64,000 nucleotides of DNA from Wenjunlia vitaminophila DSM 41686 (GCF_000380165.1 NZ_KB904691.1:126565-190564), one strand, 5' to 3'. Positions 43,731 through 53,033 are shown, numbered from the stretch's first letter. Made by a program: numbers and translations. The notes: generated by a model not told the origin, from the sequence alone.

Positions 43731-44618
43731 ATGCCGGAGCGGACCGTGACGACAGTGGACGGCCGCCGTCTGGTCCTGTCCAACCTGGACAAGGTGCTGT
43801 GGCCGCGGACCGGGACCACCAAGGCGGAGGCCCTGCACTACTACGCCCGGATCGCCCCGGTGATGCTGCCCCACCTGCGACGGCGCCCGGCCTCCTTCCT
43901 CCGGTTCCCGGACGGGGTGGACGGGGAGCGCTTCTACATCAAACAGCCCCCGCCCGGCCTGCCGCAGTGGGTGCCGACGGTCCCGGTGCCCAGCGGCGCG
44001 GGGGCGCGGCGCCACGTCTCGGTGGACGACCTGCCGTCACTGATGGCGATGGCGAACCTCGCGGCGCTCGAGCTGCACGTGCCGCAGTGGCGGGACAGCA
44101 CCCCCGAGGTCCACGACCGGCTGGTCATCGACCTCGACCCCGGTCCGGGCATGGACCTGGTGGCCTGCTGCCGGGTGGCGCTGCTGGTCCGTGCGGCGCT
44201 GGCCGAGGACGGCCTGGTCTGCTGGGCCAAGACCAGTGGCGCCAAGGGACTGCACCTGTACGCACCGCTCGCCGACGTGCCGGCGGCACGGGTCACCGAC
44301 TACGCCAGGGCGCTGGCCCGGCGGCTCGAGGCCGGCCACGGCGACCTGGTGGTGCACCGGATGGCCAAGGCCCTGCGTCCAGGCAAGGTCTTCGTGGACT
44401 GGAGCCAGAACGCCTCCGCCAAGACCACCGCGGCGCCCTACACCCTGCGGGCCCGCGGCACGCCCGCGGTCTCCGCCCCGGTCACCTGGGAGGAAGTCGC
44501 CTCCTGCACCGACCCGGAGCAGCTCGCGTTCGACCCGGACCAGGTCGTCGCCCGGGCCGAGCGGGACGGGGACGTGCTGGGCGGACTCCTTAACCCGGCC
44601 CTCGCGGCACGGCTGTGA
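43731..44618 (+). CDS. ligD: LigD-type polymerase (primase-polymerase) domain protein
   Basis: 295 aa, the usual length of the stand-alone polymerase domain of LigD. DNA/5'-phosphate and catalytic motifs: LSNLDKVLWPRTGTTKAEAL (about 16-35), catalytic DLDPGPG (about 133-139), SGAKGLHLY and KVFVDWSQNASAKTTAAPYT (about 222-241) with the third catalytic Asp. It is an archaeo-eukaryotic primase-type enzyme that fills in ends during non-homologous end joining. Divergent from ku/ligase/PHP, so the LigD activities are split over separate genes. ATG 43731 has only a weak Shine-Dalgarno. Confidence 0.93.
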   Translation: MPERTVTTVDGRRLVLSNLDKVLWPRTGTTKAEALHYYARIAPVMLPHLRRRPASFLRFPDGVDGERFYIKQPPPGLPQWVPTVPVPSGAGARRHVSVDDLPSLMAMANLAALELHVPQWRDSTPEVHDRLVIDLDPGPGMDLVACCRVALLVRAALAEDGLVCWAKTSGAKGLHLYAPLADVPAARVTDYARALARRLEAGHGDLVVHRMAKALRPGKVFVDWSQNASAKTTAAPYTLRARGTPAVSAPVTWEEVASCTDPEQLAFDPDQVVARAERDGDVLGGLLNPALAARL

Positions 44619-44685
44619 CCCGGTCGCACCCGGACGGGCCGGGTGGCGACGGCCCGTCCCTCCCCCGGATGCGCGGGCCGCACCG

Positions 44686-44704
44686 CCTCCCTAGGCTCGG
44701 GAGG
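44686..44704 (+). terminator. Hairpin after the LigD polymerase gene
   Basis: CCTCCC (44686-44691) pairs with GGGAGG (44699-44704) around a 7-nt loop, with CGCC/GGCG flanks that can extend it. It lies 67 bp after the stop. Confidence 0.45.
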
Positions 44705-44775
44705 GGGCGCTCGCCGCGGGTGTGCGCACGGCGAGCGAACGAGTCCGCCTCCCAGCACCAGGAGGGAGCCCCCGC

Positions 44776-45720
44776 GTGGAACTCTTCCCCCCGATCCCGT
44801 TGTCCGAGTGGCGGGATTCCAAGGAGACACTGCACCGTTTCGCCCAGGTGATCGGAAAGATCCGGCTGGCGAGCAGCGTGCGGCGCAACCACTGGTGGAA
44901 CGTGGCCTACCACCTGACCGGCCGGGGCATGACCACCCGCCCGATGGGTCTGGTGGACGGGAACCCGATCTTCACCATCGACTTCGACTTCGTCGACCAC
45001 CTGCTGATCGCCCGCTCCGTGGACGGCCGCACCGCGTCGTTCCCGCTGATGGGCCAGTCGGTCTCCGGGTTCTACCGGAACACCCTGAACACCCTGGAGG
45101 CGATCGGCGTGCGGCCGGTCATCACCCTCCCGCACCCCTTCGACCTGCCCGACCAGGACCGCCCGTTCGAGCAGGACACCGCGCACGCCGCCTACGACCC
45201 GTTCTGGGTGAACCGGTACTGGCAGGTGCTCAGCCAGGTCAACCTGCTGCTCGAACAGTTCGCGTCCGGCTTCTCCGGGAAGATCAGCCCGGTGCACCAC
45301 TTCTGGCACACCTTCGACATCGCGGTGACCCGCTTCTCCGAACAGCGGGTGGACCAGCCGACGTCGGTGGACCCGGTGACCAGGGAGGCGTACTCCAGGG
45401 CGGTGATCAGCTCGGGGTTCTGGTTCGGGGACGACAAACTCCCCCGGCCGACGTTCTACTCCTACGCGGCGCCCGAACCCGCCGGCCTCGCCGATCGACC
45501 GCTGCACCCGGCGAGCGCCCGCTGGATCCCCCAGGACTCCAGCCACCTGGCGGTCCTCGACTACGACGACGTCCGCCGGGAGAAGGACGCCTGGAACCAG
45601 GTCCTGGACTTCTTCGAGTCGGTCTACGCCGCCGCGGCGGACCTCGCCGGCTGGGACCCCGCCCACCTGGCGTGTCCCGGGGGGATCACCGACCCGCAGA
45701 CCACCCGGGCCGCCGGGTAG
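44776..45720 (+). CDS. DUF5996 family protein
   Basis: 314 aa. Opens with LFPPIPLSEWRDSKETLHRF and has IRLASSVRRNHWWNVAYHLT and FTIDFDFVDHLL, then ISPVHHFWHTFDIAVTRFS (about 175-193) and a C-terminal SYAAPEP segment, the pattern of DUF5996. Conserved His and Trp residues suggest a binding pocket or metal site, but no function is established. GTG 44776 has AGGAGGGAG upstream. It converges with a GNAT gene only 30 bp away. Confidence 0.85.
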   Translation: MELFPPIPLSEWRDSKETLHRFAQVIGKIRLASSVRRNHWWNVAYHLTGRGMTTRPMGLVDGNPIFTIDFDFVDHLLIARSVDGRTASFPLMGQSVSGFYRNTLNTLEAIGVRPVITLPHPFDLPDQDRPFEQDTAHAAYDPFWVNRYWQVLSQVNLLLEQFASGFSGKISPVHHFWHTFDIAVTRFSEQRVDQPTSVDPVTREAYSRAVISSGFWFGDDKLPRPTFYSYAAPEPAGLADRPLHPASARWIPQDSSHLAVLDYDDVRREKDAWNQVLDFFESVYAAAADLAGWDPAHLACPGGITDPQTTRAAG

Positions 45721-45750
45721 CGCCGGCGGGCTCCGCACTGGTCACGGGAC

Positions 45751-46251
45751 TCAGACCAGCTCCTTGTGCATGACGACGCAGGGCCGGCCGTGCTGGATGT
45801 CGAGCCGGCGGTCGACCTCCCTCCAGCCCAGGGAGTTCCAGAAGGTCCAGGCCGTCGGATTGTTCTCCAGGACGGCCAGGCGGACCCCGTCCCCGCCCTG
45901 GTCACGGAACCGTTCCTCAACGAGGGCCACGAGCTGCCTGCCGACGCCCCGACGGCGCAGCTCACCGTGGACCATCAGCAGCCCGATCCAGGGGTAGCCG
46001 TCCCCGGGGTGCCGGTGGAGCAGGGAGAGCAGGCCGACCGCGCGGTCCTCGGCGTCGCGGGCGAGCAGCACCGCACAGCCCTCCGTGCCGACCTCCGCCC
46101 GCAGGTCGGCCTCGACCCGGGCGACCGGGATGTCCGAGGGATCGTACTCGCCCGCCGCGCGCAGGTACTCCGGGTTGCTCGCGTACAGGGCGACGACCTC
46201 GGCGACCTCGTCGGGGGTGGGGCGGAGCGCGGAGAGGCGAAGGGCGGACAT
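45751..46251 (-). CDS. GNAT-family N-acetyltransferase 1
   Basis: 166 aa. Acetyl-CoA binding motif A is GLLMVHGELRRRGVGRQLVA (about 100-119, with the RRRGVG pyrophosphate loop); motif B is LENNPTAWTFWNSLGW (about 135-150). The N-terminal LRPTPDEVAEVVALYASNPEYL is typical of small-molecule acetyltransferases. The acceptor is unknown. ATG 46251; it lies 59 bp downstream of a second acetyltransferase. Confidence 0.85.
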   Translation of the reverse strand: MSALRLSALRPTPDEVAEVVALYASNPEYLRAAGEYDPSDIPVARVEADLRAEVGTEGCAVLLARDAEDRAVGLLSLLHRHPGDGYPWIGLLMVHGELRRRGVGRQLVALVEERFRDQGGDGVRLAVLENNPTAWTFWNSLGWREVDRRLDIQHGRPCVVMHKELV

Positions 46252-46310
46252 GCCCGGCAGGGTAACCGGGCACGCGTGCGCGCACCGCGGCCGGGCTCCG
46301 CGCCGTCGGC

Positions 46311-46979
46311 TCAGGCGGGTGTTGAGGTCCTGGGACGGGGCAGGAACAGCGCCTCCGCGCCGACCGGCCGGAACCCCGCCGCCTGGAAGGCGCGGACGCT
46401 GCGCGCGTTGCCCGCCGCCTGCTGGGACCACACCGGTTCCCCGGCCGGGACCAGGTGGCGCGCCGCGGTCGCCAGGGCCCGGCCGAGGCCGCGGTGGCGC
46501 GCCGTCTCCTCCACCTCGACCGCGGCTTCCCAGCGCCCGGCCACGCCCCGGCCCAGCACCAGCAGCCCGCCTTCGGCGGCCCAGACCGCCACCTCGTCGC
46601 GGCGCTGCCGGGCCCGCACCACCCGGGGGTGCTCCCGGTCCACGATCCGACGCAGCCCGATCGGCGGGTCCCCCGGCAGCGCGGTGGCCACCGTCAGCAG
46701 GTCGATGGTGTCGGTGGTCCGTCCGGTCCTTTCGAGCAACGCGGTGAGGAACCTGGTGTTCATCGTGGCGGCGAGTTCGTCGCAGTCCAGGGCGGCCAGG
46801 GTCGCCCGCACCCAGGCCGGGTCCTCGTCGGTGAACACCACCGAGTGAGCCGTGAAGGCGATCACCCCGGCGTCGCGCCGGTTGGGCTGCGGGACCACGG
46901 TCACCGCCCCGTCAGCCGGCGGGAACCGCCCCGTGGCCGCGGCGTCGAGCAGCCCCGCCAGAGTCCGTTCCGTGTCCAT
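46311..46979 (-). CDS. GNAT-family N-acetyltransferase 2
   Basis: 222 aa. The GNAT core is in the C-terminal half: VEVEETARHRGLGRALATAA (about 165-184) as motif A and QQAAGNARSVRAFQAAGFRPV as motif B. The first about 100 residues (PADGAVTVVPQPNRRDAGVI and following) form an extra domain seen in many actinobacterial acetyltransferases. It probably forms an operon with the next leftward GNAT gene. ATG 46979 has GGGGGTGG upstream. Acceptor unknown. Confidence 0.85.
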   Translation of the reverse strand: MDTERTLAGLLDAAATGRFPPADGAVTVVPQPNRRDAGVIAFTAHSVVFTDEDPAWVRATLAALDCDELAATMNTRFLTALLERTGRTTDTIDLLTVATALPGDPPIGLRRIVDREHPRVVRARQRRDEVAVWAAEGGLLVLGRGVAGRWEAAVEVEETARHRGLGRALATAARHLVPAGEPVWSQQAAGNARSVRAFQAAGFRPVGAEALFLPRPRTSTPA

Positions 46980-47282
46980 GACGCCACCCCCGTACCTCAA
47001 CTGCGATCATGCTCGCACGCCGCCGCGGAACGGCCGCCGCCGGGTCCTGCGGGCCCTGACGGCCGGGGAACGAGGGCCGGCCGGTGTGCCCGGACGGCCC
47101 CGGCCGGCGTCAACGAAGCATGCGGGGCGCACCACCGGGTACCTCACAGGGGCACACGAGCCGACGGCCGCCCGCCGGGAGCGCGGGACCGGCCGGAGAC
47201 GCCCGCCCGCCCCGAGAACGGCACGGCCCTTCCGGAGGCGTCCCCCGGGCCGGCGGTGGCCGCCGGAGGTAAGGAAGACACC
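46980..47282. other. Divergent intergenic region, GNAT 2 - PEP synthase
   Basis: 303 bp of GC-rich DNA. It ends with GGAGGTAAGGAAG as the ribosome binding site of ppsA. I see no strong inverted repeat and no convincing small gene. Confidence 0.45.
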
Positions 47283-49733
47283 ATGGCTGAGCAGCACTCC
47301 GGTCACGATCTGGTCAGAGCGTTCGAGGACGTCTCGGCGCGGGACACGGCCGTGGTCGGCGGCAAGAACGCCTCCCTCGGGGAGATGATCCGGCACCTCG
47401 CCTCGCAGGGCGTCCCGGTCCCGGGCGGATTCGCCACCACCGCGCGCGCCTACCGGGAGTTCCTGGAGGAGAGCGGCCTGCGCGACCGGGTCAGCGAGCA
47501 GATCGACGCCCTCCACCGGGGCGCCGAACTGGCCGAGGTGGGCGCGGAGATCCGACGGGCGTTCCGGGAGGCCGAACTCCCACGACGGCTCGCCGACGCC
47601 ATCGGGGACGCCTACCGGGAACTCGGCGCCACCCTGCGCCGGGAGGACCCGGACGTGGCGGTGCGCTCCAGTGCCACCGCGGAGGACCTGCCCGAAGCGA
47701 GCTTCGCCGGCCAGCAGGAGACCTTCCTCGGCATCAGCGGTGAGGCCGCGCTGCTGGACGCCTGCAAGCGCTGCTACGCGTCGCTGTTCACCGACCGGGC
47801 GATCAGCTACCGGGAACACCAGGGCGTCGACCACCTCCAGGTGGCGCTCTCCGTCGGCGTGCAGCGGATGGTCCGCTCCGACAAGGCCGGGGCCGGGGTG
47901 GCGTTCACCCTGGACACCGACAGCGGCTTCCCGCGCGTGGTCCTGGTCAACGCCTCCTGGGGGCTGGGCGAGTCCGTCGTCTCGGGCACCGTCGACCCGG
48001 ACGAGTACCAGGTGTTCAAACCCCTGCTCGACCGGACGGACCTCACTCCGGTGATCTCCAAGACGGCCGGCAGCAAGGAAACCAAGGTCGTGTACTCCAG
48101 GTCCGGGGACGGCCCCACCGCGACCGTGGGGACCACCCCCCACGAACAGGCCGCGTACGTCCTGGACGACCAGGAGATCCTGCAACTGGCCAGGTGGGCC
48201 GTGGCCATCGAGGAGCACTACGGCCGGCCGATGGACATCGAGTGGGCCAAGGACGGGTTCACCGGGGACCTGCACGTCGTCCAGGCGCGGCCGGAGACCG
48301 TGCAGGCCCGCAAGGAGGCCGGCACCCTGCGCTCCTACGAGCTGAAGGAACACGGCACACGACTGGTCGGCGGCCTCGCGGTCGGCGACGCCATCGCCGC
48401 AGGGAAGGTCTGCAACCTGCGCAGCGCCGACGAGATCGGCCGCTTCCAGGACGGCGCCGTGCTCGTCACCGGCGCCACCGACCCGGACTGGGAACCGATC
48501 ATGAAACGGGCGGCGGCCATCGTCACCGACCACGGCGGTCGCACCTCACACGCCGCCATCGTCAGCCGCGAGCTCGGGGTGGCGGCGGTCGTCGGCACCG
48601 GGAACGCCACGGCCGCCCTGACCGACGGGCAGGAGGTCACCGTCTGCTGCGCCGAGGGGGAGGAAGGGGTCGTGTACGGGGGCGTCCTCGACTTCGACGA
48701 GCGCGAGATCGATCTCTCCGAGGTCCCGTCCACGGCCACCGGGGTCATGCTGAACATCGCCAATCCCTCGGCCGCCTTCCGGTGGTGGCGGCTTCCCGCG
48801 GACGGCGTCGGCCTGGCCCGGATGGAGTTCATCGTCAACAACCACATCAAGATCCACCCGATGGCCCTGGTCCACTTCGACGACCTGCGCGACGCCGCCG
48901 CCCGGGACCTGATCGCCGAGCTGACCCACGGCTACGACGACAAGGCGGAGTTCTTCGTCGAGCGGCTGGCCCACGGGATGGCCCGCATCGCCGCGGCCTG
49001 GTGGCCGAAGCCGGTCATCGTCCGGATGAGCGACTTCAAGACCAACGAGTACGCCAAGCTGATCGGTGGGCAGGAGTTCGAACCCCCGGAGGAGAACCCC
49101 ATGCTCGGCTGGCGGGGTGCCAGCCGCTACTACAGCGAGGGCTACCGGGCCGGTTTCGGCCTCGAGTGCCGCGCCGTCCACCGGGTCAGGAACACCATGG
49201 GTCTGACCAACACGGTGGTGATGATCCCGTTCTGCCGCACCCTGGGGGAAGCGGACCGGGTCCTGGCGACCATGGCCGAGCACGGCCTGGTCCGGGGGCG
49301 CGACGGGCTGGAGACCTTCGTGATGGCGGAGATCCCCTCCAACATCATCCTCGCCGACCAGTTCGCCGACCGCTTCGACGGCTTCTCCATCGGGAGCAAC
49401 GACCTCACCCAGCTCACCATCGGCGTCGACCGGGACTCCGAACAGTTGTCGGAGTTGTTCGACGAGCGCGACCCGTCGGTGATCCGCAGCATCGGGACGC
49501 TCATCGCCGAAGCGCACGGCAAGGGCCGCAAGGTCGGCCTGTGCGGCCAGCGCCCGAGCGACGACCCGGACTTCGCCCGCCTCCTGGTGGGCGCCGGCAT
49601 CGACACCGTCTCGGTCACCCCGGACAGCTTCCTTCGGGTGAAGGAGAACGTCGCCGCGGCCGAACGGGGAGCGGGGCGGTCGGTCAGTGGGCCCGGAGGC
49701 GGTCCGGGGCGTCGTCCAGCGGCAGGTGGCTGA
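47283..49733 (+). CDS. ppsA: Phosphoenolpyruvate synthase
   Basis: 816 aa. ATP-grasp N-terminal domain (VVGGKNASLGEMIRHLASQG about 25-44; VRSSATAEDLPEASFAGQQE), swivelling His domain with GGRTSHAAIVSRELGV (catalytic His about residue 422), and the TIM-barrel PEP domain with GFSIGSNDLTQLTIGVDRD and KVGLCGQRPS. It converts pyruvate, ATP and water to PEP, AMP and phosphate, feeding gluconeogenesis from substrates such as lactate. The C-terminal about 20 residues (SVSGPGGGPGRRPAAGG) look non-native and are antisense to the end of the convergent mreB gene, with a 50-bp overlap. ATG 47283 has a strong GGAGG. Confidence 0.95.
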   Translation: MAEQHSGHDLVRAFEDVSARDTAVVGGKNASLGEMIRHLASQGVPVPGGFATTARAYREFLEESGLRDRVSEQIDALHRGAELAEVGAEIRRAFREAELPRRLADAIGDAYRELGATLRREDPDVAVRSSATAEDLPEASFAGQQETFLGISGEAALLDACKRCYASLFTDRAISYREHQGVDHLQVALSVGVQRMVRSDKAGAGVAFTLDTDSGFPRVVLVNASWGLGESVVSGTVDPDEYQVFKPLLDRTDLTPVISKTAGSKETKVVYSRSGDGPTATVGTTPHEQAAYVLDDQEILQLARWAVAIEEHYGRPMDIEWAKDGFTGDLHVVQARPETVQARKEAGTLRSYELKEHGTRLVGGLAVGDAIAAGKVCNLRSADEIGRFQDGAVLVTGATDPDWEPIMKRAAAIVTDHGGRTSHAAIVSRELGVAAVVGTGNATAALTDGQEVTVCCAEGEEGVVYGGVLDFDEREIDLSEVPSTATGVMLNIANPSAAFRWWRLPADGVGLARMEFIVNNHIKIHPMALVHFDDLRDAAARDLIAELTHGYDDKAEFFVERLAHGMARIAAAWWPKPVIVRMSDFKTNEYAKLIGGQEFEPPEENPMLGWRGASRYYSEGYRAGFGLECRAVHRVRNTMGLTNTVVMIPFCRTLGEADRVLATMAEHGLVRGRDGLETFVMAEIPSNIILADQFADRFDGFSIGSNDLTQLTIGVDRDSEQLSELFDERDPSVIRSIGTLIAEAHGKGRKVGLCGQRPSDDPDFARLLVGAGIDTVSVTPDSFLRVKENVAAAERGAGRSVSGPGGGPGRRPAAGG

Positions 49734-50736
49734 GGCACATCCCGGAACCGAGGGCGACGCAGAGCAGGGGCTGCGCGGCGATCAGCACGGGCATGCCCGT
49801 CTCCTGGCTGATCCGACGGTCCAGGTGACGCAGCAGGGCGCCACCGCCGGTGAGGACGATGCCGCGCTCCATGAGGTCGCCGGCGAGTTCCGGGGGGCAC
49901 CGGTCCAGCGCCTTCTTCACCGTCTGGACGATGGCACCGACCAGGTCCTCGATGGCGAGCTGGATCTCCTTGACACCGACCACCACCGTCCGGGGCAGAC
50001 CACTGGCCTGGTCACGCCCGCGCACCGGCAGGGTGGCCGCGAGTTCCTCGGCGTCCTCGGGAGCCACCGGGCCGTCGACGTGGACCGATCCGATGCCGAG
50101 CTTGATCGCCTCGGCGGTGCGTTCACCGACCAGCAGGCCGTGTTCCCGGCGCACCGCCTGGGCGATGGCCTCGTCGAGCTTGTCGCCGGCGATCCGCACC
50201 GACTCGGCGACGACGATGCCCCCGAGTGAGATCACGGCCGCGTCGGTGGTTCCCCCGCCGATGTCCACCACCATGCTGCCCGCGGCCTCGTGCACCGGCA
50301 GGTCGGCGCCGATGGCGGCGGCCAGGGGTTCCTCGATCAGGTGCACCGAGCGCGCCCCGGCCTCCCGGGTGGCCTCGATGATGGCCCTGCGCTCCACGCC
50401 GGTGGCGCCCATCGGCACGCACACCACCACTCTGGGGCGGAAGAACCGGCTGGGGCGGGCCTTGCGCACGAAGTACCGCATCATGCGTTCGGCCACCTCG
50501 TAGTCCGCGATCACGCCGTCCCGCAGGGGCCGTGAGGCGATGATGTGGCCCGGGGTGCGACCGACCATCCGCTTGGCCTCCGCGCCCACCGCGAGCACAC
50601 CTCCGGTGTCGTGGTGCACGGCCACCACCGAGGGCTCGTTGAGCACGATGCCCCGGCCGTTGACGTGCACCACGGTGTTCGCGGTGCCGAGGTCCATTCC
50701 GATGTCGCGGCCACTGGCCACGGTGTTGGGTGCCAT
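49684..50736 (-). CDS. mreB: MreB/Mbl actin-like protein
   Basis: 350 aa, intact actin fold. Phosphate 1 DLGTANTVVHVNGRGIVLNE (about 15-34), connect motifs PMGATGVERRAI and VHLIEEPLAAAIGA, phosphate 2 MVVDIGGGTTDAAVISLGGI (about 155-174), and adenosine motif IVLTGGGALLRHLD. In filamentous actinomycetes MreB/Mbl act mainly in sporulation and spore wall formation rather than in lateral growth. No mreC, mreD or other division genes are next to it, so it is an orphan copy, possibly Mbl. ATG 50736. An inverted repeat about 110 bp upstream may be regulatory. Confidence 0.93.
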   Translation of the reverse strand: MAPNTVASGRDIGMDLGTANTVVHVNGRGIVLNEPSVVAVHHDTGGVLAVGAEAKRMVGRTPGHIIASRPLRDGVIADYEVAERMMRYFVRKARPSRFFRPRVVVCVPMGATGVERRAIIEATREAGARSVHLIEEPLAAAIGADLPVHEAAGSMVVDIGGGTTDAAVISLGGIVVAESVRIAGDKLDEAIAQAVRREHGLLVGERTAEAIKLGIGSVHVDGPVAPEDAEELAATLPVRGRDQASGLPRTVVVGVKEIQLAIEDLVGAIVQTVKKALDRCPPELAGDLMERGIVLTGGGALLRHLDRRISQETGMPVLIAAQPLLCVALGSGMCLSHLPLDDAPDRLRAH

Positions 50737-50844
50737 GGAGCTGGGAAGCCTTCCGCACGGGACTGAGGTGGGACTCTTCGTCTGTTGACGGCCATTGTGC
50801 ACAAACCAGGGCGATGCCCTTGACCACCCATCCGCCTCATCATT

Positions 50845-50871
50845 CAACTCCCGTGCTACTCAAGGGAGTTG
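50845..50871 (-). promoter_or_regulatory. Inverted repeat upstream of mreB
   Basis: CAACTCCC (50845-50852) and GGGAGTTG (50864-50871) are perfect complements separated by 11 bp. It lies 109 bp from the mreB start in a less GC-rich stretch and may be a repressor or activator site. Confidence 0.4.
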
Positions 50872-51208
50872 TGCCTCACCCCTGGCTCTGGTCTCCTTGG
50901 GGCGGATGTGACGGGCGACCAGGAGGCGGGGGACGAACATGCATAATCCCCTCAGGCCCGGCACACGGCCCGGCCCACCGACCCACCCGGCGCCGAACCG
51001 GCCCCGGGTGGTGGGACGCCGCTGCCCGGGCGCGCGCGCAGCGGTCCACACCCTCGGGTTGACGCGCGTAGCTCGACGGCGGGGCAGGTGCCGCGGGGCC
51101 ACCCCCGCCCTCCACGCGGAGGGGCCCCGCCCGCGCCGCGCCGCACCCCGACAGCGGTCGGACGACCGCGGCGGCGCGTGGCCGGCTCCCACCCCGGACC
51201 CGAACGGT

Positions 51209-51245
51209 CGCTGTCGGCGGGCCACGTGGTGGCCCGCCGACAGCG
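51209..51245 (-). terminator. 17-bp stem terminator
   Basis: Arms 51209-51225 and 51229-51245 pair perfectly around GTG. It lies 8 bp after the stop of the secreted-protein gene and is a strong factor-independent-type hairpin without U-tract. Confidence 0.85.
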
Positions 51246-51253
51246 CCTCGGGG

Positions 51254-52747
51254 TCAGTTCCCCCGGGTCCAGAGCACCGCCTGCGGCCGAGCGGTGGTCA
51301 ACACCTGCTCGCCGGTCCACTCGGCGAACGACGGCTGCGGGAGGTAGTCCTCACCGAGGAAGAAGGCCCGGCTGACCCGGGTGACGCTGAGCGCAGCCCC
51401 GGTCTCCACGATCGGCGAGCGCAGCGCGACGATCTCGGTGACGTCGTCCGGGCCGGTGCCGGCCGGCAGCTCCACGGTGGTCGCCGCCGCGCCGTCCCGG
51501 TTGAGGGAGCCGAGCGGCACGCCGTGGTGCGAGGTGTACAGCCGGTCGTCGCCGCGCAGCCGCACCCCGACCGCGAGTCCCACCGCGCCGGTCTGGTCGG
51601 CCGGCGACGCCGTGTGGGTCACCGCGACGTACAGGTAGGTGCGCAGGTCACCCACCTCACCCGTGTCCGGGTTCGACGGTGTCTCCAGCCTGCCCTCCCG
51701 CAGCATCTCCTGGGCCATCACCGAGTAGGTCCAGGGGTTGGTGTCCATCAGGTGCTCGCGGGGCTCCCCCCCGGGCAGCGACTGTGTCGGGGACAGCGAG
51801 AAGCGCATCGGGTTGCTGATCGTGTCGCACAGGTTGTTGTTGGAGGTGCAGGTCTCGAGCCGGGGGCGGTCACCCTCGAAGACGCCCTTGTAGTGCAGCG
51901 TCTGGTGGTTGGGCGCCTGGTACACCGCCGTGCCGGGCACCCGGTCGCCCCGCCCGTCAACCTCGACCTGGTAGGCCCACTCGATGTCGGTGGTCCTGCC
52001 CCAGCGGGCCATGAGCCCCGGGGTGTTGGTGCCGCCGTCCTCGTTGCTCCAGATCACCGTGTACTTCAGGACCCGGTGGCCGGGGGTGGCCGCGGGGAGC
52101 ACCTCGTGGTAGGCGAGCAGCGGCGTGTCGGTGGTGCTGTTCTGGAACGGCCCGCCGAGTTCGGACAGCCCCCGCCCGTAGACCACGGGGGCGTGCCGCT
52201 GCACCAGGGCCTCGGTGCTGCCGGGCGACGGCGTCCGCAGCCGTACGTCCGAGACCCGGGCCTCGGTGGCGCCCAGCGGGGAACGGTCGTCCGCGAACCG
52301 CAGCCGCACCAGGTGCGGGCCGGCGCCGAGCCGGCCCACGGTGAACTCACGGGCGACCGGGCGGTCCGTGGGGATCACCAGGTCAGTGACGTAACGCCCG
52401 TCCACCGACACGGTGACCACCGCGGACTCGGCGCCCGGGCGCTGCCAGGAGACCCCGGGCGCCGACGCGGTCACCGACAACACCGCCGGCCCGTCGTGCC
52501 GGGCGAACACGGGGAGCACGCGGCCGGGGCCGTCCCTGCGGACCGTGACGGTCGGTCCGAGGCCACCGGGCCGCTCCGCGGCGGCACCGTCCGCGGGGGT
52601 GCCGGGTGAGCCGGGGGACGCCGTGGCGGCCGTGGCGGGAACGGCGACCAGCGCGGGGACGGCCAGGGTCACCGCCGCGACCGTGCCGAGCCACCTGGGC
52701 CTGCCGGCTCCCGGTGTCGTGCGGTGGGCACTGGGCTTTGGGGTCAT
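51254..52747 (-). CDS. Secreted protein of unknown function
   Basis: 497 aa. Sec signal peptide with basic start (MTPKPSAHRTTPGAGRPRWL), hydrophobic AVTLAVPALVAVPATA and cleavage near ATAATA-SPG (about 40). The mature protein is mostly beta-strand. About 65-185 resembles a secreted beta-sandwich with EFTVGRLGAGPHLVRLRF; the rest has YTVIWSNEDGGTNTPGLM, and two Cys (CTSNNNLC, about 290-297) may form a disulfide. I cannot name the family. ATG 52747 follows AGGGAG. It is divergent from the phnM-like gene across 286 bp. Confidence 0.85.
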   Translation of the reverse strand: MTPKPSAHRTTPGAGRPRWLGTVAAVTLAVPALVAVPATAATASPGSPGTPADGAAAERPGGLGPTVTVRRDGPGRVLPVFARHDGPAVLSVTASAPGVSWQRPGAESAVVTVSVDGRYVTDLVIPTDRPVAREFTVGRLGAGPHLVRLRFADDRSPLGATEARVSDVRLRTPSPGSTEALVQRHAPVVYGRGLSELGGPFQNSTTDTPLLAYHEVLPAATPGHRVLKYTVIWSNEDGGTNTPGLMARWGRTTDIEWAYQVEVDGRGDRVPGTAVYQAPNHQTLHYKGVFEGDRPRLETCTSNNNLCDTISNPMRFSLSPTQSLPGGEPREHLMDTNPWTYSVMAQEMLREGRLETPSNPDTGEVGDLRTYLYVAVTHTASPADQTGAVGLAVGVRLRGDDRLYTSHHGVPLGSLNRDGAAATTVELPAGTGPDDVTEIVALRSPIVETGAALSVTRVSRAFFLGEDYLPQPSFAEWTGEQVLTTARPQAVLWTRGN

Positions 52748-53033
52748 CGGGTGTCTCCCTGTCAGTTCGTCGGACTGCGACGGGTGGCGGTGGGACGGCG
52801 AGTGGAGCGCCGCCTGACGCGTCTTCCGTGGTAGCTGAGCAGGATGTGATGAACGACCGGTGAGCGCAAGGATGTTGACGACGAACGCTCGAGCGGCTTT
52901 CCCATGACCACGGGCCCTGTGGACCTGGTATGTGCCCCAGATGGCAAACCTAGGCTTCATTGCTGTGACGGGCCGGTCTCGGCGTGTCACCGGGCCCGGC
53001 CGAGGCTGCGACGACCGAGACGGCGGTGAGGTC

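Larger units (their letters stand above)
50737..51253. other. 517-bp non-coding region upstream of mreB
   Basis: Holds the mreB promoter region, an 8-bp inverted repeat at 50845-50871 and the terminator of the leftward secreted-protein gene at 51209-51245. The frame from ATG 50939 has a good AGGAGG-like context but codes for a Pro/Arg-rich string that runs antisense through the secreted protein, so I do not call it. Confidence 0.55.

Noticed and set aside
50939-52609. 556-codon rightward frame with a good start context
   Set aside because: It is antisense to the secreted protein, which has a signal peptide, normal composition and a terminator. The frame is open only because of GC bias.
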